Positions 1 to 12,700 of a stretch of 64,000 nt of DNA are shown here, piece after piece. The notes beneath the pieces were generated by a model. It was not told where the DNA came from and did no database searches. It saw only the letters and a program-made list of their open reading frames with translations. Both the position numbers and the translations under genes were made by a program. How positions within the stretch are numbered: position 1 is the stretch's first letter; the number at the start of each line of letters is the position of its first letter. Source of the stretch: Monilinia fructicola (Eukaryota > Ascomycota > Leotiomycetes > Helotiales > Sclerotiniaceae); contig VICG01000011.1 in NCBI GenBank assembly GCA_008692225.1, positions 434,001 to 498,000 on the forward strand. The letters are read 5' to 3'.

Positions 1-826
1 GGGATAATCGATTGATGCGTCACGATTTTCGCCTTGATCACAATTTAGACCGAGGGTCGATTCTGCGTATCAGAGGGCGCCATTGAGTCTCGTGGTATGT
101 TATACATACAGCATCCATGGTTGGACGTGATGCAAAATCAGAATTCCACATATTTTAAAAGAGGGCATTCAAAAAGAACCCAAGCTTGAATCTCTACTCT
201 CAAGATAGGTAGGTACTCAGCCCCCGCCCCCCCCCCCCCCCCCCCTCGAAAATATCTTCCACCCCAAAATACACAAACACAAACATCTTAGAATCCATGA
301 AGAAAGTAGATGAATTCATCCACAGATCTTACAAGAAACGAAGTACTCACTCATTAATCCCAGCACAACTTGAACTAATCGCCAAAAGGATAAACAAAAA
401 GTACGCAAACAGGGTATCGGAAACAGTCAGCCTCCATTGGATCACAGGTATCCCACCCTGTGCCATTTAATCAAACATGAAATACCACTCTATGTGAAAC
501 AACTCTCGCTTTCCCGTTGGTACATCGCATTCCCGTAAAGTACAAACTTGGTTGTAAGACAGTTTCATAGACTCGCTCTAGAATCTCGGTCGTGTCGCCG
601 TGGGAAAAAAAAATGTGATCAAGCTGTGCAGACCCAGATACTCGCACAGAAGTCGCCACGTGAATGAAGCCGACTTCGAGAAGAAGCCGAAGGAATAGAT
701 TTCTGCTTGCACTCTGCAATTGTCGCTAGGTTGAAACCGCAAGCCCGCAAGTCATCGAACGCTGGATTTTGCTTGTAGGCGAAAGATCCTTGTTCGATAT
801 ATCCTCCACTGTCACATCATCACATC
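1..826. other. Intergenic left edge with poly-C tract
   Basis: No gene is recognised. Positions 221-245 are an almost pure C run interrupted by one G. It sits just after a short TAGGTAGGTA motif, a kind of short repeat seen elsewhere in this window's spacers. An 82-codon open frame at 471-719 on the minus strand has no recognisable domain and is not called. Confidence 0.5.
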
Positions 827-1297
827 CTAATTCTCCTCCAAAATTTCACTACCGGTATCTGCTGCACCCCCCTTATCTACATATAGCTCGATATCCATAT
901 CTGATCGCATCATCTCAATAACCACCGAATGCACCCTCTTCGTGATCTTGTATACTGCTAATCCTAACGGCATGACGATGATGAGCAAGAGATTTATGAT
1001 AGCCAGTAAGCAAAGTGGGATCGTGTGCCAAAGCTGTACTCTGCGTAAAGGGCATCCATTTTGCTTCCCACCTTTGGCATCGATCATACCGGATAGGAGA
1101 AAGCGGAGAGGACATTTTGAGGAATGAGATGCTGGTGGACCGGTTGGATAGGGCGTGGAGGATGCGGAGATGACGGATTCGAAATCTGTATCCTTATCCT
1201 TGTTGTCTTTTTCTTTCCTACTTTTCTTTTCTGGCTCCGATCGACGAGGTATGCGACTGTTCGAACGGTGTTTTTCTTTCTTTGGAGTCGAATGCAT
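827..1297 (-). CDS. Small single-pass membrane protein, unknown function
   Basis: This is an intronless 156-residue open frame that I do not recognise. The first ~40 residues are rich in Lys, Arg, Glu and Asp and probably disordered. Residues ~88-115 form one strong hydrophobic segment (IPLCLLAIINLLLIIVMPLG) followed by basic residues (KITKRV), which suggests a single membrane anchor with the basic side cytosolic. The tail is acidic and ends EILEEN. Hydrophobic block, charge asymmetry and polar N-terminus look like a real protein rather than a shadow frame, since no better frame lies opposite. No neighbour suggests a role. A short spurious ORF remains possible. Confidence 0.45.
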   Translation of the reverse strand: MHSTPKKEKHRSNSRIPRRSEPEKKSRKEKDNKDKDTDFESVISASSTPYPTGPPASHSSKCPLRFLLSGMIDAKGGKQNGCPLRRVQLWHTIPLCLLAIINLLLIIVMPLGLAVYKITKRVHSVVIEMMRSDMDIELYVDKGGAADTGSEILEEN

Positions 1298-2568
1298 GAA
1301 GAAATTGCTAATCCATATTAGATGTCAGGTCTTGGCATGAGAGGACATGTTGATGCATTTAAGTTATGAGTGATCTTATGCGGGGAAAATATGGTAACGC
1401 AAGCACTATGTGAGGGAATGTACAGTAAAGCCTCGTTGGTCCAATGATCAAGTATTTCAGTATCTTATTCTGGATATCCATGGGTTATCAAGACATATGC
1501 AAGTCAAGAATGATCAAGGTTTTTGGTAGGCGAGTCAGCCGACAAGTAACGTGGCAGCAGTTGATCAATCCCTCGCACACCATCACGCATCTCAACTATG
1601 AAAGACCTCGAAACTTGGAGAGATGTTGACTCATTAAGAAGTCATGCGAAAGATCTAGTATTGAATTTTCAAGCATTCTTGCATATTATTGAAGATCAAA
1701 CAATGGGTCAGCGTTGTTAAAGAGACCCCTCCACGTTCCACAACATCGGCCACGAAATCAGCCCGCGAATACGCAATATATAGATAGTGGTTCATTTGGG
1801 CATCTATCCAGAGCACAGCCTAATTTAAAGGGCTGCTCAACCTTGCAATCAAGGTACGAAAATTATATAATTCGATACTGTGATTATGAGATGTGGTCCA
1901 CTCGGACGTGTGCCAATTAATGCTACTGCAGCTTGTGGTAAAGCTTGGGCTGCGAATCATCGCATCGTAGAATGAATTCCGTATTACTTGGAGATCAAGA
2001 TTGACGCTCACAAAACGAGTTTTCAAGTGGATAGGAAACAACAGCCTTCCCTTTTGTTGTGTTTGCTTTGTCCTGGGTATCCGGAACCCAGGTACGGACC
2101 TATTCTTTGCTCTCCATTGCATGAGAATATGATGTATTATGTCTATAAAGAATGATACATGCAAGAGTTCTCATTAGCAAGTTTATGATATGAGTAAAAT
2201 AGTTTACCTGTTGATCTGGTCAAAACTTGAAAAGAGATTGTGTAAGGTATCAAGTATGAGGTGGGTGGTAGTAACAGTATGAGTATCAAAAGAGACCAGA
2301 ACAACATGTGATCTCGTTTAAAATGAACCCCACCATAAATTTGATAAAGCCACGCCCACCACAATCCTGTCCGCAAATTAGAAGACGTCACAACATCTAA
2401 TAAGCTCCGGGCTTCATTTGAGCTTCCAAGAGCTGTCTGTCGTGCAAAAAAGGTATTTTGGTTACACCTTCATTGATCAGAGTCACAACAAACGTACTAC
2501 ATCTGCAATTACCCTCACCGACTTCTTAAATATCTCACATACCTCGACATCTCGTCATTAAAGCCACC
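1298..2568. other. Intergenic, no gene recognised
   Basis: Only short open frames of atypical composition are present. The last ~60 bases before 2569 are AC/CT-rich and end in a good start context (CCACCATGG), fitting a 5' leader of the next gene. Confidence 0.5.
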
Positions 2569-3829
2569 ATGGTCCTTGAGAATTCCTCTTCTAAAGAGGC
2601 AAACGAATCATTCGATTCCATTCCTGCTTCCGACAACGATCCATATGCGTCTTCGGAGGAAGGCCAAGGCCAAGCTGTCGGTACCCAAACATACAGAATC
2701 GATAGTAGTAAGCTACCTCAACCTCTGCCAATATTCGGTCCTCTGTTCGGCTACAATGAAACCCTCCTATCCAAGGTCATCAATCTGCGAGTCCAGAGTG
2801 CAAGTAAACTCACCAATCGTCCACTCAGACAGGACGAAATCGACGCCCTTGCATTCAATACTGCAAAGATAATAAAAATAAATTCATTTGCGCCAATTGC
2901 GGGTTTATCGGCGGGAATTTATAGAGCAATACAGACTGCTCCAACGTTTCCGGTTCCCTTTCTAACCAGCCAAACCTCGAGACTTTTAATTCCAGCGTCT
3001 TTCCGCATGCACGAATGCCTTATATCAAGGGGCGTCAGGCGGTCATTGCCTGGCATCTTGCCCGAGGATTATGGTATTGTTACATTGGACAATGGGTATC
3101 GAAAATAATAATATCGGAGGATATGGAGCTAGCGTTGGGGCTGTAGGGGAAATGAACGACCCGCGGTTAAAGGACATCATAAAGGCTAAACATGAAGAAG
3201 TTGCCAGAACTCAAAAAAATCTACCCAGTCCTGCAGGTATTCCAAGACCGCCTATGAAACCAGGACAAGGGCAACCGCAGACTCAAAAGACGCAGGGATA
3301 TGATGATGCTAGTCCGACTGGTGGTGCGGATTGGTCTGGAGAGGATAATGCACCAGTCACTGCGCAGACAACCCCTCAACCATTTTCCAACAACAAAAAA
3401 TTGGCCACAAAGGAAACAAACCCCTGCGCAAATCCCGGCACAAGAGGAAGAGAAACCGTTCGATTTATTTGATGATGTATCACCTACCAGCCAAGGGTTG
3501 AACACCAGCACAATCTCATCTCAATCCCCACAACCAACCTCGACATCAGGCTCGGCCTGGGAACGTATTCGCCGAGGCGAAAAAACCCGTTTCAAATACA
3601 AATACACACTTCATCACAATCCCAACAGTCTGGTTGGGCGAGAATCCGAACCAACACACCCAAATCATCGAATGATGGAATAGCTAGTGCAGATAGCTTT
3701 ACATTTTCGAAAACAGAAGAGGAGAGAAATTTGGCACAGATAGAGGCACAGAAGGAGTTTGATGAGAGGGTCGAGAAGGAAAGGAGGGGAGGGGATTTTA
3801 GTGGGGGTGGAGACCAGAAGAGGTGGTGA
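2569..3829 (+). CDS. Conserved fungal protein of unknown function, four apparent frameshifts
   Basis: The gene starts at an ATG in CACCATGG context. Frame 1 gives the N-terminus up to about 2958, frame 3 continues through PHARMPYIKG and ARGLWYCYIGQWVSK, frame 2 carries IGGYGASVGAVGEMND, frame 3 returns with EEEKPFDLFDD, and frame 2 closes with FTFSKTEEERNLAQ to the stop at 3827-3829. No GT-AG intron explains the switches. They fall at 2959-2961 (TTT), 3102-3115 (A/T run), 3421-3424 (CCCC) and 3580-3585 (A6). Correcting them gives about 420 residues. The middle, with its glycine pattern and hydrophobic stretches, resembles a family of fungal proteins with paired membrane helices; the C-terminal third is polar and coiled-coil-like. 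I cannot name it. Either the assembly has indels or this copy is a recent pseudogene; I favour the former. Confidence 0.6.
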
Positions 3830-5101
3830 GTGAGGAGGGTTGGTTCACTGAGCTGATGTATTACTATGTTGAAGAGTCCATGATATTTCTTTGGCGTTTT
3901 TCATCCCTGGGGTGGTTGAATTGGATCAAGGCATATTCTGAGGATTGGCCATCACACGAATAAGACTAGCAAAGCATGAAAAATAATATATTTATCCATA
4001 TATCCTCAATCTAGAAATCTCATTCTCTCCCATTAAATTTTACCCCAGTACGCACACATATGTGTTTCTCCTCCCCCTCCCCCTATTACATCATCACATC
4101 CATTGTGTTACGTCACAAAATATAATTGATCTACATCCTTGAAACCTCAAATCCCACAACTACACAACTAGATTCATCTTCATTACTACAGAATAGTACA
4201 CATAATCATTCCATTCTGACTTCATACGGTATCATATCGTCTTATGTTGAATGGCAATTAGATAATGATAGGAAGAAATCGCTAATTGTGAATTAATTAC
4301 ATGATATTTCATCTAATATCCAATATCCATCTATCAAACACCTCCAGGCTAACATGAAACTGATCAAAGCCTCCCAAAAAAAAACCATAATTAACGTATC
4401 CAGGAATCTTTATTTGAAGTGCATCTTCATCCTGTGTATCTTGTATGTACTTTGTATTATTTATAATATATCTATCTATCTCATCGCACGCTGCTCGTCT
4501 AGTAACCTACTAGCCATTCATCTCATCTCATCTCATCTCATCTCATCCACACCACACATCCATCACCACCTCAGTCAGCCGGTATCCAACCATGCCCGCC
4601 GAAAGCCATGCCAAAACATCGTTTCGCTTGCGTCGCAATAACCAATCCCATCCCATCCCGTCCCGTCCCGTGGCATCCAGTCCCGTTCTCCCATGGCCCA
4701 AATTATGTAACGTGAAAAGCTCGCTTCCCCTCCCTCCCTGCTCATCGCCCCAATGCTTAACTTTTGGAAACTTTTAAGTCGAGAAAACCCCATCCCGTTC
4801 CCTTTCCAGCCTTGTCTTGCCCTTTTTAAATGCGTTGTTTTCGAGCAAGGGGAGAATAAGAAAAAGAAATTTTTGAAAAGAAAGGTAAAGAAAGGTAGGA
4901 GAAGTTTTTCGTGAGTGGTCCCGCCCAGTATGAAAGAAAAGCGAAGAGAAGAAGAAAAAAAAAAGATAGATGAAAAAAAAGGCCTATTATTTCCTTCCGT
5001 GCGTCCATTCCCAAACCCCAACCCGTTCCCATTCGCCATTTCCAAAGCCCATCCATGTCCCAATTTCCATTCAAAAACGTACAACGTACAAGCGCGCTGT
5101 A
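3830..5101. other. Intergenic, microsatellite tracts
   Basis: No gene is recognised. A (TCATC)n tract lies at about 4518-4552 and a (CCATC/CCGTC)n tract at 4647-4672. The segment 4860-4985 is purine-rich with long A runs. Open frames here are low-complexity. Confidence 0.5.
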
Positions 5102-6762
5102 TTAACAGGCCTCCTCAACCGCATCCTCCCCCATATCAATCCCCGAATCCCTCCTCCGACACAACTCCCTCTCCCGCTCCTCAACCCGCGCATCGCAGAA
5201 CCCCAACGTCGCCTCCCCCCAATTCTCAATCCCCTTGTACCGCGCCATTTCTGCCTCCCACCCCCGAAGCTGTTTGGCCAGCGCCTCGGCTTCGGATACG
5301 GAGAGCGACGTTAGGTTTTCCATGTACGTGCGCACGGTGAAGAGGACCGCGCCGGATTTCTCGAGGCGCGTGAAGGTTTGCCGCTCGCGGCGCACGTAGA
5401 TGTCGGAGGGGGTGAGGGCCGTGGGTCGTGGCGTCTCGGGCGTGTCTTGGAAGAGGATGGGCGTGGTTTGGATGAAGAGGTTGCTGCGTTCCATACAGGT
5501 GCGAGGGGTGAGGTGCGTGAAGTATCTGGGGCTTATTAGTTTTGTTGTTCGTGTCTCTTGATTTTGTATCGTTGTTCAACATAGGGAAGGGGGGGTTACC
5601 TATTGACACTCTTGCCTAATTTCTCTTTCCATCCTGGAACGGGTGCGTGTAACACAGCCATACTGCTCCCGATTCTCTCCTGTAGCTTCCAGCCCGCGGG
5701 AAACAGCGTTGCGGATGCCATCAATTTCCATTCTTCGGGATCGGATGAGGAAGGATCTTGGAGGAGGATGTTAAAATCTTCCATGCAGAGTCTTGCGGCT
5801 GTTTCCAGGGGGTTGGAGCATTGGCGTCCAATCACGTGTTCATCTCCTGTTAATTTGTTGAGAATTTTAGAGGGGCTGAGGAGTGTAAAGTTGTCGGGAT
5901 ATCGCTGTAGGAGAAATTCAATCACTAGGTCGAGGAGTTCGTGCGTGGCTTCTATTGCTGGTGGAAGCACTTGCAAGACACATGGGTGGTGGGTTTCAAG
6001 AAGCGAAGCACGGATGGTGTGTTCGGGGAGATAGGTCTCATCGATAGTGAGCCAGTTTGATTTTTCGAGCCGTTTAAGTCCCATAGAGGTAGGATGGGGC
6101 GAGGTGGGTTTTAGAGGGGGAAGAACGTAGGGCGGTTTTTGGGGACCTGCTTCGATTTGTCTGGGGGGTGTGGGTGTATGTGAGATTTCTGAGGTTGAGG
6201 TCGAGAGAGAACTGCAGGAGAAGAGGCGGGACATGTGGGAGAGAGGGCTTGGTAGTATAGATCTTGTAGGATTTGAAGATGAGGATGATGCCTTGACACT
6301 CTTGTGCTGAAGATGATGTGTATGAGTCTTCCATCGAGTGCTGAGGATATATAGCACGCAAGCCGTAGCTGCAATGATGATAGATTCTATGACCAACATA
6401 TTGCTTCCGTTGTTTGTCCTTAGAGTTGATGAAGGTAGAGAATAGATTTCCTGAGATCCTATGGAGTCTTTGAAAGAAGAAGAAGATGAAGGATATAAAT
6501 TCTTCGAAGATTGTGACTGAGATATAGACTGTATCCCCTCCATGACCCTCGGAGATGACGTACTTATATTGCCATCAAAAGAAATAAGAACATCCTGTGA
6601 ATCATCCAACGAGGTCAAAGATCCAGACCCATTCATAGAACCACGGACAGGCATTACCGAACACCCATGCATTAGTGGCGCTATCCGGGCACTTCTTCTA
6701 TCTTGCATACCCGGAGGCTTTTGGGATGTATTTGACAGGATGCCGATTCCGAGCCGTTGCAT
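5102..6762 (-). CDS. DUF3445 / haem-dependent oxidative N-demethylase-like membrane protein
   Basis: Two exons, 6762-5600 and 5525-5102, are joined across a 74-bp GT-AG intron (5526-5599) to give 528 residues with no frame error. The N-terminal ~120 residues are Ser-rich, followed by one hydrophobic helix (~residues 122-140, VIESIIIAATACVLYI) and another Ser/Pro-rich linker. From ~residue 225 the catalytic-type domain begins: NWLTIDETYLPEH, LETHHPCVLQVLP, ETAARLCMEDFNILLQD, ASATLFPAGWKLQERIG, and after the intron YFTHLTPRTCMERSN, LTPSDIYVRRERQTF and GAVLFTVRTYMENL. These blocks are diagnostic of DUF3445; bacterial members are haem-dependent demethylases of secondary amines. The fungal substrate is unknown. 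The membrane anchor suggests an ER or other membrane location, with the domain following the helix. Confidence 0.88.
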
Positions 6763-9700
6763 ATGTATGCTGTAGTCGGCACTGAAAAAAGAAAGTTTAC
6801 AGAATCAAGCAAGCAAATCGTCAAGCAAGCAGAAATAACCCAAAAAGTATCGAGATTAATATAAAAGTTTCTTCCTTGCCACTTGAAACGGATGTATCCC
6901 CGTAAATGTGATATGTTTTTTATATGTAGGTGAGAGGTTTGGCAGGTGAATATTGTAGATGCTTAGAGAGGAAAGACGTCGTGTATATCAAATATATGGA
7001 TCGGTGTGACTTAAGGCTGAAAAGCCTGCAATGAAGTGTAGGACAAGAGAAAGGTTTGAAAGATTATAGGTAGATGTAATATTTAGATGTGTATAAAGAA
7101 ATGATGAGTGATTGAAAAGGTCCCAGCAACACGGGTTGGGGAGCTTTTATTATCATCCATCTCATCATATATGGCATTATATCATTATGGAGAAGTGAAC
7201 TTGACATTTTGCCTGAGCTCATGCTCAGCCATGATTTGAATCATTGATTGTCCGCCCATTTCCTTTCCATGATGGAATAAGAAGCTACAACCTAGAAGCA
7301 TGGCGAGCATGGCTGTGATTAATTGCCTCTTGATTGTCGATGGATGTCACTGTGGTCCACTAGGTCCAGGTTACACTTACAAGATGGTGTGTATTGAAAG
7401 TTACGAGGACTACTTGGATAGACTTACTTGGATAAACATGGGAGGCATCAAACAAGAATCCCTTGGTCAGAAGTCTAGAGATGATGAAAATGGTTTGATG
7501 GCAATGATCTAAGTAGATCTAGTTCCCTCAGACAGGTATTTCCTTGTCACATAAAGTGGCAGTTCGGCTTAAATACGACACAGACGCGTGCGTACTCCAA
7601 AAAAAGCTAACCGGAATCCGGAATCTACATCTTTTGAGTCGGAACACCGAATGGAGGAACAGATTAATAGAGAGCCACTGATAGAAACGAACGATCGGAT
7701 TCAAACGGAAAGGCACCGCAGGGGGGATAGTTAGGTGACTGCAACAAAAGGGCAATAATACAATAATCCTCCACACCACAAAAAATGAGGTTCCAACTCC
7801 TAAGGACCAGTCATTGAGTTATTTGGGGATATAATGATCACCGAATTTTCATGGATCATGGAAGCCGGTAAGGTGGCTCGATGGTTTTGTGTCGGGATAT
7901 GTCGTTTCTGAATTCCGAGTGGATACTTGCAGACACACAGCGTGCAGAGGAGAGTATTGGGAAATATGGGGAATGATAGACTTATCCCCTGTGGAGAAAG
8001 TATGTTAGGGAATTAGAATCCATATATTCGTAAAGTTTGGAGCTGAGATATGAATAGAACGTTTGGTGTCGCGTGTGGTGTATGTGGTGTATTAGCAAGA
8101 TATCGAATGGGATGATAGAAGAAGGAGGTTGAAATCACAGTATTAGTGTTAGGTTGTTGTTAGACTGGTGTTAGACTAGTGTTATAATGATATTAGACTG
8201 CCCAAGTGGTATTAGACTGGTGTTAGACCGTTGTTAGTACTATTTGGATTTAGGATCAGGATTAAGGATGGGAATGAGTTGACTAATTGGTCAACTAATC
8301 GAGCAACTAATTGGTTAATTAGTCATTTCTTTCGTACAGAAAGTAAGGTACGTGATAAAATATCATATCATACTCTATCATATCAATAATGTACAGATGT
8401 ACTAGCTAAATCTCCAACCTGATTCGTTAATATTTACTCGGAAATCGGAAATCTATAAAAATCTTTGACGTTAAGAAAATCCATGGATCGGGCTGAATAC
8501 AACAGGCAAGGATCTATTTTTTGAAATTGACCGCTGTGGCCGCTGGGGAATAATAATAGTTTATCATTTTTTCCACTGGTATGTATGTATTTACTTTTGT
8601 TTGTTGAATTAGATCTATCTTATCCTGATCAAATATTATTGACAAAGTTTGGGGTAAGCGTTTGGTTTGTGTTTACCTCCCTACCTCCCTACTTCCGACT
8701 CCCTACTCCCTACTCCCAACTTTCTACTCCCTACTCCCAACTTTCTACTCCCTACTCCCTACCCTCTACTCCCTACTCCCTACTCTCTACCTCCCTAGTA
8801 CCTGGTATTTTTGTATATTAGCTTTGGGCTCTTTGATCTATAAGCAACAGGAGGTATGTACAGAGTATGCACTGCTCATATGCACTGTACATATGACATA
8901 CTGTGAACCTTGATAATGTGTGCATTTGATATGATTAGAGTTCTCAACGATGATCTATCAATATAGATGCCTCCTCCACTGAAGGAAATGATGTAAGTAT
9001 GATATAATACGTAAAAGTCAATTGCCTGTTCCTTCTTAACGGAGTACACCCTGTACTGTAAGGCATTGGTAGACATGGAATAGAAATGGAAATGGAAACA
9101 CCAGTAGAAACCACGAATCTCTTCATCTGCATCTAATCGTCTACATAGAACTATAGTGAGGAAGTACGGTAGGCATATAGCTTTCTCACCATCTCTTCGA
9201 TATCGACATGCATATATATCTACAAAAGCTGCAAATCCTTAATGAATCGAGTAAAGGAATCCAGATAGCCGTTGTTTAGCTTAAGCCATTCAAAAAGCCC
9301 GGAACGCTTATATGCAGCCGCCACTGCAGTATTACAACCAGCCAGCTGTAACCACCCAAGCAAAACGTTTTCTTTGGCTTTTTTTCTCGCCTTACCTACC
9401 TTTTCCATCATTCCTCCCTTTTCATCCCATGTATCAATATCAGTCAGTATCAACCCATAAAATCTAATTAGAATTTCTATCACATCATTCCCGTGGCGAA
9501 AGTTGAAACCCCCCTCAAATACGATGAATTTCAATCCTAAGGACCAAGCGTACATTGATACACTTTTCTCCAAGAATTATTTTCCTCGCGGCACCAGCGG
9601 TATATACTGAAACCGGGCCAAATTTGCGATGCGGCTGAACACCCCAGCCTCCATCTGTCAATGCCAACCCACGGATATCGCGGACTTTGCGCATTTGGCA

Positions 9701-10955
9701 GCGTGCGATACTTTTTTGGCTGGGCTTGGCGATACGTGCGAGCGAGCAGTTTTTGTGGAGGGAAGGAGACAGGCCTGCTGAAGTACAGTACCGGTACGCC
9801 ACTCCTCTCCAGACTTTCGCTGCATTCCACCCACAGTCCACTGCATAGCTAGGTAGGTACTGGCAGTCTGGCAATAAGTCAAGTGTTGCAGAGGCACGAC
9901 TGTACGTCTGAGTACAGCATTGTCACACCGAGTACACACCTCCCGTATTTCCACGGTACATCGATCCGGGAGTCCAGGAGCCAGGAAATCGTTTCCTTTC
10001 GCCTCTCGACTTTGCCTGTGCTTTTGCTGCGATTCTGGTCTGGCTCCAAGGTTCTTTTCCGAGTTGGTCTGTTTGGGTGGGTATTTTGCTACGGGTGCAG
10101 ATGTTTGCTGCACTGGCCTGTGTATTATTGGCAACTGTAATAATGAGTAATCGCTGCATTCGCTCTTCGGCAGTCGTGGTGGGACCATTACCCATTTTAT
10201 TTACTACATGGTACTGCATATATATATAGAGTACAGTGCTGCACGCTGTGCGGCAGACACACGAAGTAGCTGGTTGTGCATGCGTTGAGGGAGAGGTCAA
10301 TGCGGTTTATGCATGTCAACTACAGCATGCTGGTAAGGCAAGTGGAGAGTAGCTAGAGCGACCTCCTACAGGACCTCCTACAGGATCTGCTCCTATAGGA
10401 TCTACAAAGGTACTTGGGTACATTACGCTCCCTATGGAGTGGGTATGATTTGATAGTTGCAGAAAAAACGACGAATTCTAGATGTATGTGGTTTTTGTTT
10501 TGATGAGAAAGGAATCTAGATCTTGGGGCTGTTTCTGTGGGATAGGGAAGTGAAGGGGGCTTCGGTCTGCGGCTTGCATGATATTATTCTAAACTTGGTT
10601 CTTTTTGATGAAGAAATCAGTTTTTTGGCTACGTCTGATGTCCGTTTGAGTGATTGTTGCATACAATTGACAACCGTCAGGTCTAGACAAATATGCACGT
10701 TAATCTATCATACGTGCTCAGTGGAGTCTTATCATATTTGTCTATAATCTACCTGTCTGCCGACTTCCTGTCCAGCTTCGTCTACCAATGAAGAAGAAGC
10801 TTCTCAGAATCCCCATCACATTCAACTTCACCACAATAGCCATAAGACGCTGAGTAACGTAGACCAACATTGGAAAAAACTCCCGAAATTTCAACCACTC
10901 CTCGCACAAGGTAAGCACAAACAAAAAAGTCCGAAATGGCATGACCCTTAAATAT
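6763..10955. other. 4.2-kb spacer without recognised genes
   Basis: I see no supported gene. The minus-strand frame 9220-9573 (117 codons) has a slightly protein-like C-terminus but no recognisable motif. Segment 8140-8240 repeats a GTGTTAGACT-like phrase several times, and 8672-8800 is a pyrimidine-rich tandem repeat (listed separately). Segment 9580-10380 is more GC-rich than its surroundings, without a convincing coding frame. Confidence 0.45.
8672..8800. repeat. Pyrimidine-rich tandem repeat
   Basis: Imperfect tandem copies of a CTCCCTACTCCCAACTTTCTA-like unit and its shorter form CTCCCTA run through this segment. The strand is almost purine-free except for the A of TAC, so it is a candidate triplex-forming tract. 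The open frames crossing it are repeat artefacts. Confidence 0.8.
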
Positions 10956-12142
10956 TTACGTGGACGTCGCCGGAGCCACACCTCCCATGTGCTCAGTGGA
11001 CTCGTTCTGCGCCGGATTCCTTACAAAGAGTAATGTTGGAGCTATCATATTTCGAAGAGAGGTTTGGAGCCACCATGGCCATGCGCGTATGGTACTCACG
11101 ATATGCATTTCGCTTGGTAGAAGGATATGGCCACTTCTTCCCGATAACACCTGGTTGACGATGGCGTTGGTGACGGTTCGGGGGTCGAGAACTGGATCTT
11201 TGAAGGTGGGTTGGGCGATGAGATCCTCAATCAAGGGGGTGCGGACCCAAGATGGATTGACAACACTATCTTGTTTGTGAGTATGGGGATACTGGTGGTA
11301 GAGTCGGAAATGAAGGGGAAGGTACTTACGTGGTTCGAATGTTGGGTGCGTTGTATCGGACTCGCAATTCTGATGCAAGACCTTCGTGGAAGGCAAGGGC
11401 ACTTGCTTTGGAACAAGAATAATCTACATTAGCTGCGTGGACTAGGTAACTAGCCATACTCGCGATTGTCACCACATGACCATGATTTTTCTTTATCATC
11501 GCGGGAAGGAATTCCCTAGCCATCAGGAAATGGGATATGGTATTGACATCGAATATCCTCCGAGTTTGTGCTTCGGTGCCTTCTAAAATTGATTGACCAG
11601 AAGCAATCCCAGCATTATTGATGATTACGGTAGGATCTCCATGGTTTTTCCGAATTTCGGAAGCTGCTGATGCAATCTGAGATGATGATGTTATGTCAAC
11701 TTGATAATAGAAGACATTCGACGCTTTGAGATTGTCAGTCATCAATATCACATGCTTGCGGGAGAACGCACTTACGAAAAGGATTCTTTGGGGGGTTCAC
11801 ATCTATCGCCACAACCTTTACACCATTTGATGAGAAGTCTCTTGCAATTATCTCTCCAATCCCACTTGAAGCACCCGTGATCAACACTAGCTCCTGACTT
11901 TTGACAAACTTCGCATGTCCCTTCCAATTGTTCAATACAAGCTGAGATAATTTACGATTGATAACTCGTAAGATACCAAACACAAGTAAAACCTTCAAAG
12001 CTTGGATGAAGTACGAAGAAGTAATATATGGCTGAATTTTAATCGGGAGGATTGATTTCAATTTGTGAGGGTAGTACGCGAGTGCCACAAACAGGGTACC
12101 CGTGATCTTGGGATCAAATGGAGCGGCGAGAACGGCTGACAT
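10956..12142 (-). CDS. Membrane-associated short-chain dehydrogenase/reductase (retinol-dehydrogenase-like)
   Basis: Three exons (12142-11776, 11723-11330, 11265-10956) with GT-AG introns of 52 and 64 bp give 356 residues in frame. The N-terminus is hydrophobic in two blocks (GTLFVALAYY and FIQALKVLLVFGIL), suggesting membrane association as in lipid-droplet or ER SDRs. The Rossmann nucleotide motif is TGASSGIG, followed by the NNAG motif, the catalytic Ser in IASMAS and the YxxxK pair in YSCSK. The C-terminal region after PSWVRTP fits the retinol dehydrogenase 10 / dehydrogenase-reductase class, which oxidises or reduces lipophilic alcohols and ketones with NAD(P)H. The real substrate cannot be read from sequence. 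The first intron's acceptor is AAAG rather than the usual YAG. The gene is divergent from the SSADH gene, with a repeat-bearing promoter between them. Confidence 0.9.
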
Positions 12143-12337
12143 TTTGATCTTTGCTGCAATATTTAGTAGAGTGTGTAGTGATGACGGAGTGCGTGAACCG
12201 AGAGGCCTTATAGGCAACGATGTCGATCAATATCAAATACAAATATCAACTATACTACAGTTAGTTGTCACACTAATAGGTACACCAGTGGTACACCAGT
12301 ATCTACTTGAGTACCTACAGCTAGTAGTCAACTCCAC

Positions 12338-12700
12338 GATCGACGACTTCGTGGATCAGCTAAGGCTGATAACAAACAGGGATATGGAGGAGTAGAGAGG
12401 GATTCTGCGTTGAATATCGAGCACGTGAAGTTCCGGATGTGGGAGGTTATACATTCATTACTTCATAGAGCGAATTGGAAGGCTGGTGATCAACAGCCCT
12501 GGAGGGATATGGAGGAGTAGAGAGCACGTGACATTTCCGGTTGTAGTAGCACATGCATTCATTACTTTGTGGATCTGCTGAGGTTGCGGATCGAAAGGCT
12601 GATGATAATAATAAACAGGAATATGAGACGCAGAGAGATATTCTGCGTTGAATGTCGAGCATGTGAGATTCCGGTTGTGGTAGCATATGCATTCATTACG
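12338..12700. repeat. Three degenerate tandem copies of a ~110-130 bp unit
   Basis: The landmark phrases TGGATC-GCT, GGCTGATGAT, AACAGGGATATGGAGG, TTCTGCGTTGAAT, CGAGCACGTGA, TTCCGG and ACATTCATTAC recur in the same order three times, starting near 12350, 12470 and 12570. The second copy lacks the ~20-bp TTCTGCGTTGAAT block. Copies differ by many substitutions, so the duplication is not recent. The CACGTG of the third copy has become CATGTG, a C-to-T change. Confidence 0.75.

Noticed and set aside
8585..8913. Two overlapping frames of Ser/Thr/Pro/Tyr or Leu repeats
   Set aside because: They are translations of the pyrimidine-rich tandem repeat, not genes.
9220..9573. 117-codon minus-strand frame
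   Set aside because: It looks mildly protein-like (LLGWLQLAGCNTAVAAAYKR) but has no recognisable family and no supporting splice partners.
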